DNA of 64,000 nt from Fluviicola taffensis DSM 16823 (GTDB lineage: Bacteria > Bacteroidota > Bacteroidia > Flavobacteriales_D > Crocinitomicaceae), in assembly GCF_000194605.1 (NCBI RefSeq), contig NC_015321.1, positions 744,001 to 808,000 on the forward strand. The letters are read 5' to 3'. Within the stretch, counting starts at the first letter, position 1. Every line of letters begins with the position of its first letter. Positions 25,077 to 34,577 of the stretch are shown piece after piece. The notes under the pieces were generated by a model. The model worked only from the letters and a program-made list of their open reading frames with translations. It made no database searches and had not been told where the DNA came from. The translations under genes were made by a program, and so were the position numbers.

Positions 25077-26843
25077 TCATTCAGTATAAAACCCTTTAAT
25101 AATTGCTTCAAATTTTTCATTGATTATTTTACGTTTCAATTTCAAAGTTGGTGTTAATTCTCCACCTTCAGTGGTTAATTCTTTAGGCAACAAATGGAAT
25201 TTCTTAATCATTTCCCAATGCCCAAATCCAGCATTGAATTTATCCACCTCTTGCTGAATGCGTTCAATCACCTGGGGATTTGCTGCAATTTCTTCATTTG
25301 TTGCTTTAGACACGTCTATTTGTTTGCGCGTTGCCCACTCCTTGATAAAGCTAAAACTTGGAACAATCAATGCCGCAGGGAATTTTTGTCCTTCACCAAG
25401 CACTACCATCTGTTCAATGAAACGCGATTCTTTAAATTTATTTTCCATCGCCTGAGGAATGATGTATTTCCCTCCTGAAGTTTTGAAAATCTCTTTTTTA
25501 CGATCGGTAATTTTCAAAAATTTATCTTCCACAAACATTCCGATATCGCCTGTATGGAACCAATCTTGTTGATCAATTGCCTCTTCTGTTTTGTCAGGTA
25601 AATTGTAATATCCCATCATCACGTTTGGACCTTTCACCAATATTTCACCGTCTTCAGCAATTTTCACTTTCACCCCATCAATAAGCGGCCCTACAGTTCC
25701 AATGCGAATTCCTTTTTTCAAGCAATTCACAGAAATCACAGGAGAAGTCTCTGTTAAACCATACCCTTCTAATACTGGAATTCCTGCTGCTAGAAAAATT
25801 TGTGCTAAACGAGGCTGCAATGCCGCTGAACCAGATGCAATAGCAGTCACTTCACCACCTAAAACTTCTCTCCATTTCGAAAAGACCAGTTTCCGGGCAA
25901 TACTCAATTTGAAATTGTACCAGAATCCCATACCAACGGTATCATATTTCTCAGCAACAGCAATTGCCCAGAAGAAAATACGACGCTTGAATCCTTTCAA
26001 CTCATCGCCTTTTGCCATAATTTTATCGAACACTTTTTCCAACAAACGTGGAACAGCTGTAAATACATGAGGCTTTACTTCCTTTATATTCTCTCCAATT
26101 GTGTCCATTGATTCCGCAAAGTAAATTGAAGAACCACAGTACATATATAAATAGTGAAGCATTCGTTCGTAAACATGACAAACCGGCAAGAACGTCAACA
26201 CTCTAGAATTCTCATCTGCAGGAATACTTGGTTTACACGCAAGTACATTTGAAAGAAGGTTATTGTGCGACAACATCACCCCTTTCGGATTGCCTGTAGT
26301 TCCTGAAGTATAGATAATTGTTGCTAAATCCTCATTACGCACATTCGCCTTCAATTGAGTAATCGTGTTTTGAGGAAGATTCGCTCCCAGCTCAACCAAC
26401 TCTTTGTAATGAGCGAAACCATCCATTTTATCAAAAGTGAAAATTTTCTCCAAACTACTTATTTTCGAAGCTACCCCTTGAATCTTATGCGCTAAATCAA
26501 TACCGCCAACGAAGGCATGCTTGATTCCAGCATCGTTAAAGATATAGACATAGTCATTCTCTGAAATATTTGGATAAATTGGAACAACAATGGCTCCTAC
26601 TTGTTGAATGGCGATATCCAAGATATTCCATTCTACACGGTTTGGCGATACTATCGCTACTTTTTCACCAACTGAAATACCTAATTCAACAAGTCCCTTT
26701 GAAATTTGATTGGCAAGTGCTACAAATTCGTCGGTAGTCATAGGAACCCAATTGCCTTCCATTTTTGTAACAAACATGGCCGCATTAGGGAATTTATTCA
26801 ATTGATACGCAGGAACGTCAAAAAGTCGTTTTACATCATTCAT
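25077..26843 (-). CDS. Long-chain acyl-CoA synthetase
   Basis: AMP-forming ligase that activates fatty acids to acyl-CoA for beta-oxidation or lipid synthesis, membrane-associated. The start at 26843 (MNDVKRLFDVPAYQL) gives 588 residues, the usual length for the FAA1-like type. Visible motifs are the P-loop YTSGTTGNPKGVMLSHNN, the linker and A5-like motif GYGLTETSPV, the WFHTGDIG motif, and ITDRKKEIFKTSGGKYI, where the catalytic lysine region replaces the short-chain PxxxxGK. A TATTTTTG -7 box lies on the minus strand at 26902-26895. It is convergent with the exported-protein gene. Confidence 0.93.
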   Translation of the reverse strand: MNDVKRLFDVPAYQLNKFPNAAMFVTKMEGNWVPMTTDEFVALANQISKGLVELGISVGEKVAIVSPNRVEWNILDIAIQQVGAIVVPIYPNISENDYVYIFNDAGIKHAFVGGIDLAHKIQGVASKISSLEKIFTFDKMDGFAHYKELVELGANLPQNTITQLKANVRNEDLATIIYTSGTTGNPKGVMLSHNNLLSNVLACKPSIPADENSRVLTFLPVCHVYERMLHYLYMYCGSSIYFAESMDTIGENIKEVKPHVFTAVPRLLEKVFDKIMAKGDELKGFKRRIFFWAIAVAEKYDTVGMGFWYNFKLSIARKLVFSKWREVLGGEVTAIASGSAALQPRLAQIFLAAGIPVLEGYGLTETSPVISVNCLKKGIRIGTVGPLIDGVKVKIAEDGEILVKGPNVMMGYYNLPDKTEEAIDQQDWFHTGDIGMFVEDKFLKITDRKKEIFKTSGGKYIIPQAMENKFKESRFIEQMVVLGEGQKFPAALIVPSFSFIKEWATRKQIDVSKATNEEIAANPQVIERIQQEVDKFNAGFGHWEMIKKFHLLPKELTTEGGELTPTLKLKRKIINEKFEAIIKGFYTE

Positions 26844-26894
26844 ATCGGTTGTAATAGCACTCACAATATATGTATTAAAAATTAAGCAATAGCG

Positions 26895-26902
26895 CAAAAA
26901 TA
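26895..26902 (-). promoter_or_regulatory. -7 promoter element of the acyl-CoA ligase
   Basis: TATTTTTG followed by CGC on the minus strand, exact TAnnTTTG match, about 50 bases upstream of the ATG. Confidence 0.45.
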
Positions 26903-26957
26903 TTCATCCAAAACCTGTGTTTGTTTTTTCACTAAGCACACTTCTCTCATGACTTCT

Positions 26958-27105
26958 TACTTTTACGATGTGGGAATATAGTTTCTAACTTCGATCAAGT
27001 GCAATTCATGAACTAGTTGGAAAGTTACAAAGAATTACTGACTTGTGTTTGATCGTTTTTGGTTTTTTGGTTTGTAGGGTTCGTTTGCCGACGGACCCTT
27101 TTTTT
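26958..27105 (+). ncRNA. Candidate small RNA between minus-strand genes
   Basis: The plus strand between two minus-strand genes carries a promoter-like TACTTTTA (26958-26965). A 7-bp stem CGATCAA/TTGATCG (26992-26998, 27049-27055) encloses about 50 bases. At the end is a hairpin GGGTTCGT/ACGGACCC (27077-27084, 27091-27098, one G-U pair) followed at once by seven T. The terminator points along the plus strand, where no protein gene precedes it, so a transcript of about 120-135 nt is the simple explanation. The promoter half is weak because no -33 element is at the right spacing. Nothing identifies it as a known RNA family. Confidence 0.35.
27077..27105 (+). terminator. Intrinsic terminator, plus strand
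   Basis: An 8-bp GC-rich stem (27077-27084 with 27091-27098), six-base loop, then TTTTTTT. The T tract overlaps the stop codon of the minus-strand amidohydrolase gene. Confidence 0.7.
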
Positions 27106-28732
27106 ATTCCATCGAGAACACTCTTTTTCCTTTTAAAAAAGTCAAGTACGCAAAATTAGGATGATAAATCCCCTTGGTTAAAAATGGATTTTCCAAAACG
27201 ACCAAATTCGCTTCTTTTCCTTTTTCCAAACTTCCTTTTGTCTTTTCTTGAAAACTTGCAAAAGCTGCCCAAATAGTCATCCCACGCAAACAAGCCTCTT
27301 CTGTCAAAGCTTCCTCGATTAAAAAACCCGTTATTGGATCATTTTCTGCATTCTTGCGATTGATTGCTGCATGAATTGTTAAAAACGGATTGATATTTTC
27401 CACTGGAAAATCAGTTCCAATTGCAAGCATACCACTTCTCGTCAACAAACTATTGTAAGCATAAGCTCCTTTTAATCGTGCACGCCCCAGTCGCGCTTCT
27501 GCCCAACGCTGATCACTCACCGCATGTGTTGGTTGAACGGAAGGAAAAGCACCTGAACCCGCCAATAATTCAAAATCTTTCGGATCCAACACTTGAGCAT
27601 GTTCAATTCGCCAACGATGATCTGGTTTTGTTTTCGAATATGCCACTATTAAATCAAGCACCAAGCGATTAGTCGAATCTCCAATAGCGTGAATGTTTAG
27701 CTGATATCCTGTCAACTCCGCCAAAGAAGAATAGCGATTCATATCTTCAAGTGATGTCGTTAACAATCCATGATTGTGTGGATCATCCGAATAAGGCTGT
27801 TTCAATAAAGCTCCTCGCGAACCTAGCGCACCATCACCGATTACCTTGAATGAACGAACAAGCAAATTTTTCTCTTTCAAAAAACCATGCTTTTTAGCAA
27901 ATGCAGCATTTTCGGCTGTTGGATAAAGCATTCCATAAACCCCAATAGTCAATTGATTGTTTTTAACCAAATTTCGTACTAATTGAAAATCGTGCGTTGA
28001 CAACCCCGCTTCATGCACATCGGTAATTCCATAAGCGAACAATTCTTGTTGAATTTCCAATAATGCTCCGGTTAATTCCTTATCAGAAAAATCAGGAACC
28101 TTGTCACTCACCAATGAAATTGCATTATCCAAAAGCACACCTGATAAAGTTCCGTCAGCATTCTTCAAAATTGCCCCACCATCTACTTGTGTTGTTTCAT
28201 CAATCCCATATTTCTTCAATGCGGCATCGTTGACTAAAACAGCATGACCATCAATTCGATATAAAACAACTGGTTTTTGAGGAAATTTTTCATTTAACAG
28301 TTTATTATTCGGCAAGTCTTTATTATTCCACAAACTCTGATCCCAGCCTCCACCAACAATAACTGACCGTTCTTTTCTCTGGGAATACTTTTCAACCAAA
28401 ACAACTAATTCCTCCATAGAAGAACATCCAACCAAATTCGCAGAAAGCTTTTGTCGCGCGAAACTCATTAGATGCCCATGCGCATCGGCAAAGCCAGGAA
28501 AAACATCCTTCCCTTCCGCATCGATGAATTCATCTGCACTGTATTTATTCATGATTTGCCGATCGGGACCAACTTCCACAATCTTCCCATCCTTTATTGC
28601 AATTGCTTGCGCAATGGAATTTTTATCATCCATCGTGTGGATTTTCGCATTGTGAATAACCAAATCAACCGACTTGCCTTTCATGCAGGAAACTCCGATA
28701 AGGAGAATTGAACAAACTAAAAAATAACGCAT
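27104..28732 (-). CDS. Amidohydrolase-family lipoprotein (YtcJ-like)
   Basis: Metal-dependent amidohydrolase of the D-aminoacylase/YtcJ group, 542 residues. The signal peptide ends in LIGVSC with Cys16 as lipid site, so the enzyme is anchored in the envelope. The composite domain begins with VDLVIHNAKIHTMD. The metal-binding FADAHGHLMSF is near 80-90, further conserved segments are INIHAIGDSTNR and WRIEHAQVLD, and the terminal Asp motif is AIGTDFPVE. Substrates of this family are varied amides or imides. Its start overlaps the stop of the SDR gene (TAATG), so it is the last gene of a three-gene operon. Confidence 0.88.
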   Translation of the reverse strand: MRYFLVCSILLIGVSCMKGKSVDLVIHNAKIHTMDDKNSIAQAIAIKDGKIVEVGPDRQIMNKYSADEFIDAEGKDVFPGFADAHGHLMSFARQKLSANLVGCSSMEELVVLVEKYSQRKERSVIVGGGWDQSLWNNKDLPNNKLLNEKFPQKPVVLYRIDGHAVLVNDAALKKYGIDETTQVDGGAILKNADGTLSGVLLDNAISLVSDKVPDFSDKELTGALLEIQQELFAYGITDVHEAGLSTHDFQLVRNLVKNNQLTIGVYGMLYPTAENAAFAKKHGFLKEKNLLVRSFKVIGDGALGSRGALLKQPYSDDPHNHGLLTTSLEDMNRYSSLAELTGYQLNIHAIGDSTNRLVLDLIVAYSKTKPDHRWRIEHAQVLDPKDFELLAGSGAFPSVQPTHAVSDQRWAEARLGRARLKGAYAYNSLLTRSGMLAIGTDFPVENINPFLTIHAAINRKNAENDPITGFLIEEALTEEACLRGMTIWAAFASFQEKTKGSLEKGKEANLVVLENPFLTKGIYHPNFAYLTFLKGKRVFSME

Positions 28733-29496
28733 TATGAATGAATTTTATGAAATACTGTTGAGCTAGCTTGAGCCGCTGGCATAATTACCAAGTCATTGAT
28801 GCAAACATGTTTGGGCCTAGAACACACGTAATAAACGGCATCTGCAATGTCCTCAGCCATCAAAGGATCGAAACCATCGTAAACATTTTTGGCTGTTTGT
28901 TCATCTCCTTTGAATCGAACCATCGAAAATTCTGTTTCAGCAGCTCCTGGAGCAATATTTGAAACTTTGATATTATCGTGAACTAAATCCATTCGAATAG
29001 CGCGCGACAAAGCATCAACCGCATGTTTGGTAGCGCAGTACACATTTCCTCCTGCGTAAACTTCTTTTCCCGCAATACTGGCAATATTTACAATGTGCCC
29101 GCAACCATTTTTCTTTAAAATCGGAGAAATTGCCCGCGTTACATAAAGCAAACCCTTTACATTTGTATCAATCATCCGATCCCAATCATCTGTAAGTCCC
29201 GAATCTATAGAGCCCCGACCAACCGCTAAACCTGCATTGTTAACTAAAACAGCAAGATTGTTCTTCACATCCTCTGAAAGAGAACCAACTGCTTGATTGA
29301 CCTGATCTTCACTTCTCACATCAAAATTCAACAAAACAATATCTATCTTGTTTTTTGACAATTCGTTTTTAAGTGATTCCAAACGTTCGGCTCTTCTGCC
29401 TGTCAATATTAAATTCCATCCGTTCTCTGCAAAAATCCGAGCAGTGGCTTCTCCAAAGCCTGCAGTTGCTCCTGTAATAAAAATGTATTTCTTCAT
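28732..29496 (-). CDS. Short-chain dehydrogenase/reductase (YdfG-like)
   Basis: Cytoplasmic NAD(P)-dependent oxidoreductase of 254 residues. The dinucleotide-binding loop TGATAGFGEATAR (8-20) and RRAER suggest preference for NADPH. NNAGLAVG is at 86-93 and the catalytic set is S140, Y153 and K157 (YCATK). LVHDNIKVSNIAPGAAETEFS and the C-terminal region are typical of YdfG-like 3-hydroxy acid or serine dehydrogenases. It starts within the last bases of the upstream membrane-protein gene (ATGA) and runs into the amidohydrolase gene (TAATG). Confidence 0.9.
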   Translation of the reverse strand: MKKYIFITGATAGFGEATARIFAENGWNLILTGRRAERLESLKNELSKNKIDIVLLNFDVRSEDQVNQAVGSLSEDVKNNLAVLVNNAGLAVGRGSIDSGLTDDWDRMIDTNVKGLLYVTRAISPILKKNGCGHIVNIASIAGKEVYAGGNVYCATKHAVDALSRAIRMDLVHDNIKVSNIAPGAAETEFSMVRFKGDEQTAKNVYDGFDPLMAEDIADAVYYVCSRPKHVCINDLVIMPAAQASSTVFHKIHS

Positions 29497-30941
29497 GTCT
29501 TAAATTTGAATGGCTTTGACCCCATCACTGAAATTAAAAAGATTGCAAGGTATGCTGGTAATCTGTATCGAACTAGGGCTCCTAAAACCGGAGTTGTCCA
29601 ACCTATCAGAACCAGTAAAATAATTGAAAATACTAGCAGAAAAACAATAACGTTTCGTTCTTCCGAAGATCTGTGTTTTCGATTGCGCCAAATCCCAAAC
29701 AAAAAAAGGATCAATAATCCGAAAGTTTCTAAAATATTCACCCATTTCAGTCTGCCACCTGGATCTCCAATTACTGGCCTAAAAGAAGCATTAACAAGTG
29801 CTTCTGGAATATTCTTGATTAATTGACCAAAATTAGCATTGATTGGAGTTAATTCGATATAACTACCGCATTCCGTTCCAATGAAATCAATTCTCCAAGG
29901 CCCATCAGTTGGTTTTAAGGTAATATCTTCAAATGGATAAGACATTCCAAAAGTCACCTTCTTTGCCTTAACCGGCTTTAAAACTTGCAATTGACCCTGA
30001 TCTAAAAACTTCAAATCAGCATATTGATCTGTTCTAAAGTAATAATAACAAGAATCAGCATTTGCATGAACACCGCCCCTTCCAACATTCATAAAGTCAA
30101 ATTGCATCCGCGTTAACCGATGAGTAACATTCGACCTCAAACTAGAAGATATTCCAAACATCAACATCACCAATCCCAACATGAAAACAGGAGCAAGCAA
30201 AACGCGTTTTTGAAAAACGAACTTCCCTAAAAAGTAAACTGGCAAAGCCAACAATAAACAAGCTAAAACATATGGTTTAAACGAAAGCATCAATCCAAAC
30301 CCAAGAGCAAATCTCCACACACGCGATTTAAACGTCAATTCTCCTAGCAACCCATTTAGAATTAAGGCAAATCCGGTAATCATTAAAGGCTCCTTCAGAA
30401 TCGAGCTCGTCCAAAAACCTAAGCTTGGAAACAGAAAGAGAGCATACCAAAACAATTGCTTCTTGTAGAAAATTCGATTCTTAAACGCATTAAAAATTTC
30501 TCTTAATCCTAAAAAAGAGAAAAAAGAAAAGAACAAAACATGGATATAGACATTTCCTTGAGAAATGAAAACAATCAAGCTATTCAATCGCAAAACATTT
30601 CGGGAATCATTCATTAAATCCAAATCACCTGCCGACCAATGATTTGTATGCGCCAAGTAATAGTCAACATCTACTTCAGAATTGAATCCAAGCAAAAATT
30701 TCAAATAATCGCCAATCGATTGATAGGCAACGTGATTTAAAGTCACACTATCATCCATGTATTCTTCCCAATCCACTGTGATTTCACCAATACCATATAA
30801 TTTGGTATGAATAACCATGAAAAGGATCCCAAACAAGACTTTAATTCCCCAACCAGCCAACAGGTTTGTTCGCGATAAATCTACGATTTTGAGCCTCCAA
30901 ACAAACCACGTAAAAAAAATCAGAACAAGTGTAAATACCAT
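29493..30941 (-). CDS. Polytopic membrane protein of unknown function
   Basis: A 482-residue inner-membrane protein with about ten hydrophobic segments and one large soluble region (about 278-390) that contains paired cysteines (SCYYYF and TECGSYIELTPIN). The topology, with repeated short loops and one long outside loop, resembles Wzy-like or glycosyltransferase-type polysaccharide proteins, but I see no defining motif. It overlaps the SDR gene by four bases (ATGA) and is the first gene of the three-gene operon. The heptamer fragment at 30960-30979 lies just upstream. Confidence 0.6.
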   Translation of the reverse strand: MVFTLVLIFFTWFVWRLKIVDLSRTNLLAGWGIKVLFGILFMVIHTKLYGIGEITVDWEEYMDDSVTLNHVAYQSIGDYLKFLLGFNSEVDVDYYLAHTNHWSAGDLDLMNDSRNVLRLNSLIVFISQGNVYIHVLFFSFFSFLGLREIFNAFKNRIFYKKQLFWYALFLFPSLGFWTSSILKEPLMITGFALILNGLLGELTFKSRVWRFALGFGLMLSFKPYVLACLLLALPVYFLGKFVFQKRVLLAPVFMLGLVMLMFGISSSLRSNVTHRLTRMQFDFMNVGRGGVHANADSCYYYFRTDQYADLKFLDQGQLQVLKPVKAKKVTFGMSYPFEDITLKPTDGPWRIDFIGTECGSYIELTPINANFGQLIKNIPEALVNASFRPVIGDPGGRLKWVNILETFGLLILFLFGIWRNRKHRSSEERNVIVFLLVFSIILLVLIGWTTPVLGALVRYRLPAYLAIFLISVMGSKPFKFKT

Positions 30942-30959
30942 GCGGGCTCTAAGGTAATT

Positions 30960-30979
30960 ATGAATTACGAATTACGAAT
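30960..30979. repeat. Short orphan copy of the AATTCGT repeat
   Basis: ATGAATT-ACGAATT-ACGAAT is a run of nearly three units of the same heptamer as the array at 9458, here on the opposite strand and without any gene inside. It lies between the divergent membrane-protein gene and purL. Confidence 0.6.
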
Positions 30980-31050
30980 GCCGAAATCCTATTTTTTCAA
31001 GATCTTTCAGACTGTGGAAATCTTGTCATTCGGAATTACCGAGGAATGAT

Positions 31051-31058
31051 TACTTTTG
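31051..31058 (+). promoter_or_regulatory. -7 promoter element of purL
   Basis: TACTTTTG followed by C, exact consensus, 18 bases upstream of the purL ATG. A TTG at 31023-31025 is 25 bases away, longer than the usual 19-21. Confidence 0.45.
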
Positions 31059-31076
31059 CATCAAAGTTATAACAAA

Positions 31077-33314
31077 ATGAGTACTTCCATTAAGCAAGAA
31101 GCTACATTAGAGCAAGCAGTTGAATTAGGGTTGCGTGCAGATGAATTTGAAATGATCAAAGGAATCTTGGGTCGCACACCAAATTTCACAGAAACAGCAG
31201 TATACTCTGTTATGTGGTCTGAGCACTGTTCTTATAAAAACTCCATCCACTGGTTAAAACAATTACCAAAAGATGGTCCACACATGTTGGTAAAAGCAGG
31301 TGAAGAAAATGCTGGATTGGTAGATTTAGGTGGAGGAATTGGATGTGTATTCAAAATTGAATCTCATAATCATCCTTCTGCATTAGAGCCATACCAAGGA
31401 GCAGCAACAGGAGTTGGAGGAATCAACCGTGATATTTTTACGATGGGAGCTCGACCAGTTGCACAATTGAACTCATTGCGTTTCGGAGATATCTCAGAAG
31501 CTCGCACAAAATGGTTGGTCAAAGGAGTTGTCAAAGGAATTGGCGATTACGGAAATGCCTTTGGTATTCCTATCGTTGGTGGTGAAGTGTTTTTTGACAA
31601 ATCTTACAATCAAAACCCATTGGTGAATGCATTCTCTGCAGGAATCATTGATACGAAGAAAGTTATTTCCGCGAAAGCAAAAGGACCAGGAAATCCAGTT
31701 TACATTGTAGGTTCATCTACAGGTAAAGACGGAATCGCTGGGGCAGCATTTGCATCAAAAGATATTACAGAAGAAAGCGCTTCTGACTTACCATCTGTTC
31801 AAGTTGGTGATCCGTTCATGGAGAAATTGCTTTTAGAAGCAACAATGGAATTGGCAAATACAGACGCAATCGTTGGTATGCAAGATATGGGAGCAGCAGG
31901 AATCACTTGTTCAACTTGTGAAATGAGTGCTGGTGGTGGTGTTGGAATGGAAATCCATTTGGACCGTGTTCCTACTCGTCAGGAAAATATGTTGCCTTAT
32001 GAAATTCTTCTTTCTGAATCTCAAGAGCGTATGTTAGTGGTAATTCAAAAAGGAAAAGAAGATGTGGTAAAACGCATTTTTGACAAATGGGATTTACATG
32101 CGGAAGAAATCGGAACTGTTACGGATGATGGTCGTGTTCGCTATTACATGAATGGTGAATTAGTTGGAGATGTTCCTGCTGAATCATTGGTTCTTGGCGG
32201 TGGAGCACCTGTTTATCAACGTGAATATTCCGAGCCAGCATATTACCAAGAATATAAAAAATTCACTATTGACTCTGTGAAACAACCTGAAAACCTAAAA
32301 GAAATTGGGTTCTTCTTGTTGAGTCAGCCAAATGTCGCTTCTAAACGTTGGGTCTACGAACAGTACGATTCAATGGTTGGAACAAAAACAATGACCACCA
32401 ATCGTCCGACGGATGCAGGAATTGTAAATTTGAAAGGAACAGAGAAGGCATTAGCAATGACGGTTGATTGTAATTCACGTTATGTGAATGCAGATCCTGA
32501 AATTGGAACTGCCATTGCAGTATCAGAAGCAGCTCGTAATATTGTTGTATCGGGAGGAATTCCAAGTGCTATTACGAACTGTTTGAACTTTGGGAACCCA
32601 TACAATCCAGAATCTTACTGGCAATTTGTTGGAGCAATCAAAGGAATGTCAAGAGCATGTTTGAAATTCGGAACACCAGTAACAGGTGGAAATGTGTCTT
32701 TCTACAACCAAAGTAACATTGGCGGAAAAGAGATTCCAGTTTTCCCAACTCCCACTATCGGAATGATCGGTGTTGTAGAAGATAAATCAAAAATCATGTC
32801 TTTGGATTTCAAACAAAAAGGAGATTTGATTTTCATTCTTGGAGATTGTGTTAATGACATTTCATCTTCTGAATACTTGGCAAAATACCACAAAATTGAA
32901 GCCTCTCCAGCTCCGCATTTCGATCTAGAAAAAGAATTTGCGTTGCAAGAAGCTGTAAAAGGATTGATCAGCACTGAATTAATTAACGCAGCTCACGATT
33001 GTGCTGACGGAGGATTATTCGTTTCATTGGTTGAAATGTCTATGCCACGTGGACTTGGTTTCGATATCGTTACTGATTCGGAAGTACGTGAAGATGCGTT
33101 CTTATTTGGTGAAGCCCAAAGTCGTGTTGTTGTAACAGTTTCAGAAGAAACAGAAGAAGACTTCATTGAATTCATGATGGGAAGTGGTGTGAATTACACC
33201 TTACTTGGTCATGTTACAAAAGGAAAAATGATGGTTGACGATGAGCATTTCGGATTTATCACTGAAGCAAAGGATATTTTCGATAATGCGCTTGGTAAAC
33301 TAATTGAAGGATAA
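31077..33314 (+). CDS. purL: Phosphoribosylformylglycinamidine synthase subunit PurL
   Basis: ATP-dependent FGAM synthase of purine biosynthesis, small form that needs PurQ and PurS for ammonia supply. The start at 31077 (MSTSIKQEATLEQA) gives 745 residues, normal for this type and clearly not the 1200-1300-residue fused form. Recognisable blocks are VMWSEHCSYKNS with the catalytic His, FKIESHNHPSALEPYQGAATGVGGINRDIFTMGARP, and in the second half AHDCADGGLFVSLVEM. purQ and purS are not in the window. A terminator follows before rsmG. Confidence 0.96.
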   Translation: MSTSIKQEATLEQAVELGLRADEFEMIKGILGRTPNFTETAVYSVMWSEHCSYKNSIHWLKQLPKDGPHMLVKAGEENAGLVDLGGGIGCVFKIESHNHPSALEPYQGAATGVGGINRDIFTMGARPVAQLNSLRFGDISEARTKWLVKGVVKGIGDYGNAFGIPIVGGEVFFDKSYNQNPLVNAFSAGIIDTKKVISAKAKGPGNPVYIVGSSTGKDGIAGAAFASKDITEESASDLPSVQVGDPFMEKLLLEATMELANTDAIVGMQDMGAAGITCSTCEMSAGGGVGMEIHLDRVPTRQENMLPYEILLSESQERMLVVIQKGKEDVVKRIFDKWDLHAEEIGTVTDDGRVRYYMNGELVGDVPAESLVLGGGAPVYQREYSEPAYYQEYKKFTIDSVKQPENLKEIGFFLLSQPNVASKRWVYEQYDSMVGTKTMTTNRPTDAGIVNLKGTEKALAMTVDCNSRYVNADPEIGTAIAVSEAARNIVVSGGIPSAITNCLNFGNPYNPESYWQFVGAIKGMSRACLKFGTPVTGGNVSFYNQSNIGGKEIPVFPTPTIGMIGVVEDKSKIMSLDFKQKGDLIFILGDCVNDISSSEYLAKYHKIEASPAPHFDLEKEFALQEAVKGLISTELINAAHDCADGGLFVSLVEMSMPRGLGFDIVTDSEVREDAFLFGEAQSRVVVTVSEETEEDFIEFMMGSGVNYTLLGHVTKGKMMVDDEHFGFITEAKDIFDNALGKLIEG

Positions 33315-33332
33315 TAAAAAGACTTTTAGACA

Positions 33333-33372
33333 AAAGACTCAAGATCAGATACACTAATCTTCTTGAGTCTTT
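33333..33372 (+). terminator. 12-bp-stem terminator after purL
   Basis: AAAGACTCAAGA (33333-33344) and TCTTGAGTCTTT (33361-33372) pair exactly. A short T-rich tail follows on the plus strand, immediately ahead of rsmG. Confidence 0.82.
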
Positions 33373-33399
33373 CATTTAATGTCTTTTATCTATATAAAA

Positions 33400-34032
33400 A
33401 TGAGCGTAGAGCTAATCGAAAAATACTTTCCAAAATTAACAGCCGTTCAAAAAAAACAATTCGAACGATTGGAGGAATTGTATTTATTCTGGAATGCGCA
33501 AATCAATGTAATTTCCCGCAAGGACACAGCTGATTTTTACGAGCACCATGTACTTCATTCTCTTGGAATTGCAAAAATCATGGAATTTGCGCCCGGGTCA
33601 TCCGTTTTAGACATTGGTACTGGTGGTGGTTTTCCTGGGATCCCATTGGCGATTTTATTTCCAGAAGTTCAATTTCATTTGGTAGATTCAATTGGAAAAA
33701 AAATCAAAGTGGTAAATGAAATTGCACAAGCTTTAGATTTAAAAAATGTTTGCGGTACTCATGCGAGAGCAGAAGATATTAAAGAACAGTTTGATTTTAT
33801 TGTAAGCAGAGCTGTAACAGCAATGCCTGCTTTTTTACCATGGACGAAAGGAAAGTTCTTAAAAGAAAATAAAAACCCGCTTCCAAACGGAATCTTATAC
33901 CTCAAAGGAGGTGATTTGAAAGAAGAAATGGCACCTGTTAAGCAACCATCCAAAATCCATTCATTGCAAAAGATGTTTTCAGGAGAATTCTTCGAAACGA
34001 AGGCGGTTGTTTATGTCAATATGTCTAAATGA
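33400..34032 (+). CDS. rsmG: 16S rRNA (guanine-527 N7) methyltransferase
   Basis: Methylates G527 in the 530 loop of 16S rRNA. The ATG at 33400 (MSVELIEKYFPKLTAVQ) gives 210 residues, the usual length. The early block FWNAQINVISRKD (about 28-40) and motif I VLDIGTGGGFPGIPLAILFP (about 69-88) identify RsmG. FIVSRAVTAMPAFLPW corresponds to the catalytic region. Downstream in the same frame, after the stop codon, lies the remnant of a sorting-domain protein. The two are unrelated. Confidence 0.94.
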   Translation: MSVELIEKYFPKLTAVQKKQFERLEELYLFWNAQINVISRKDTADFYEHHVLHSLGIAKIMEFAPGSSVLDIGTGGGFPGIPLAILFPEVQFHLVDSIGKKIKVVNEIAQALDLKNVCGTHARAEDIKEQFDFIVSRAVTAMPAFLPWTKGKFLKENKNPLPNGILYLKGGDLKEEMAPVKQPSKIHSLQKMFSGEFFETKAVVYVNMSK

Positions 34033-34038
34033 ATTTAA

Positions 34039-34473
34039 AGATTTGATTTTAAGACAATTAAACCAGGTAGATTATTCCTGAATTCACAAATTATTCATTC
34101 AATTGGTTCGATGGACCCACAAGGGCTCAGCATGGAAGCCGTTAGTTATAAATCTGAAGACTTTCAACCCATCAGTAATGAAATCGGATACTACCGTGTA
34201 AAATTAATACATGATAACAGCTCCATTAAATCTTCCAATCCATTAGCAATTGAACAACAATCAATGAATGATGCAGAAATTGTAAAAGCCTTCCCAAATC
34301 CAGCTTCTACCGATTTAAGCATCCTAATCAATTCAAAAACGGAAACTGTCTATCAATTGACTCTTTCTACACCAAGCGGAAAAACGGTTTTTGAGAACAG
34401 CCAAAAAGTGGACAAAGGATTGTCATATTCGAAAACGGATTTTACTTATTATCGATTTCAACTCATAAAATAA
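34039..34473 (+). pseudogene. C-terminal remnant of a type IX secretion sorting-domain protein
   Basis: The frame is open from 34039, but no plausible start lies before the ATG at 34111, and protein similarity already begins upstream of that ATG. IGYYRVKLIHDNSSIKSSNPLAI is the last strand pair of the repeat that precedes sorting domains. VKAFPNPASTDLSILI... is a type A sorting domain (about the last 75 residues), ending in FTYYRFQLIK. A signal peptide and catalytic or adhesive parts are missing. I read it as the 3' remnant of a once large secreted protein. An alternative is a short expressed gene starting at 34111. Confidence 0.6.
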
Positions 34474-34577
34474 TTATTGATTAAGTATTAGTCGTTGGTT
34501 TTTAATGGTTCGTTATTAAAACAATAACAGTTGAAGTATTCATAAAAACAGCTAACTTGGTGTAAAAATTCAAATTG

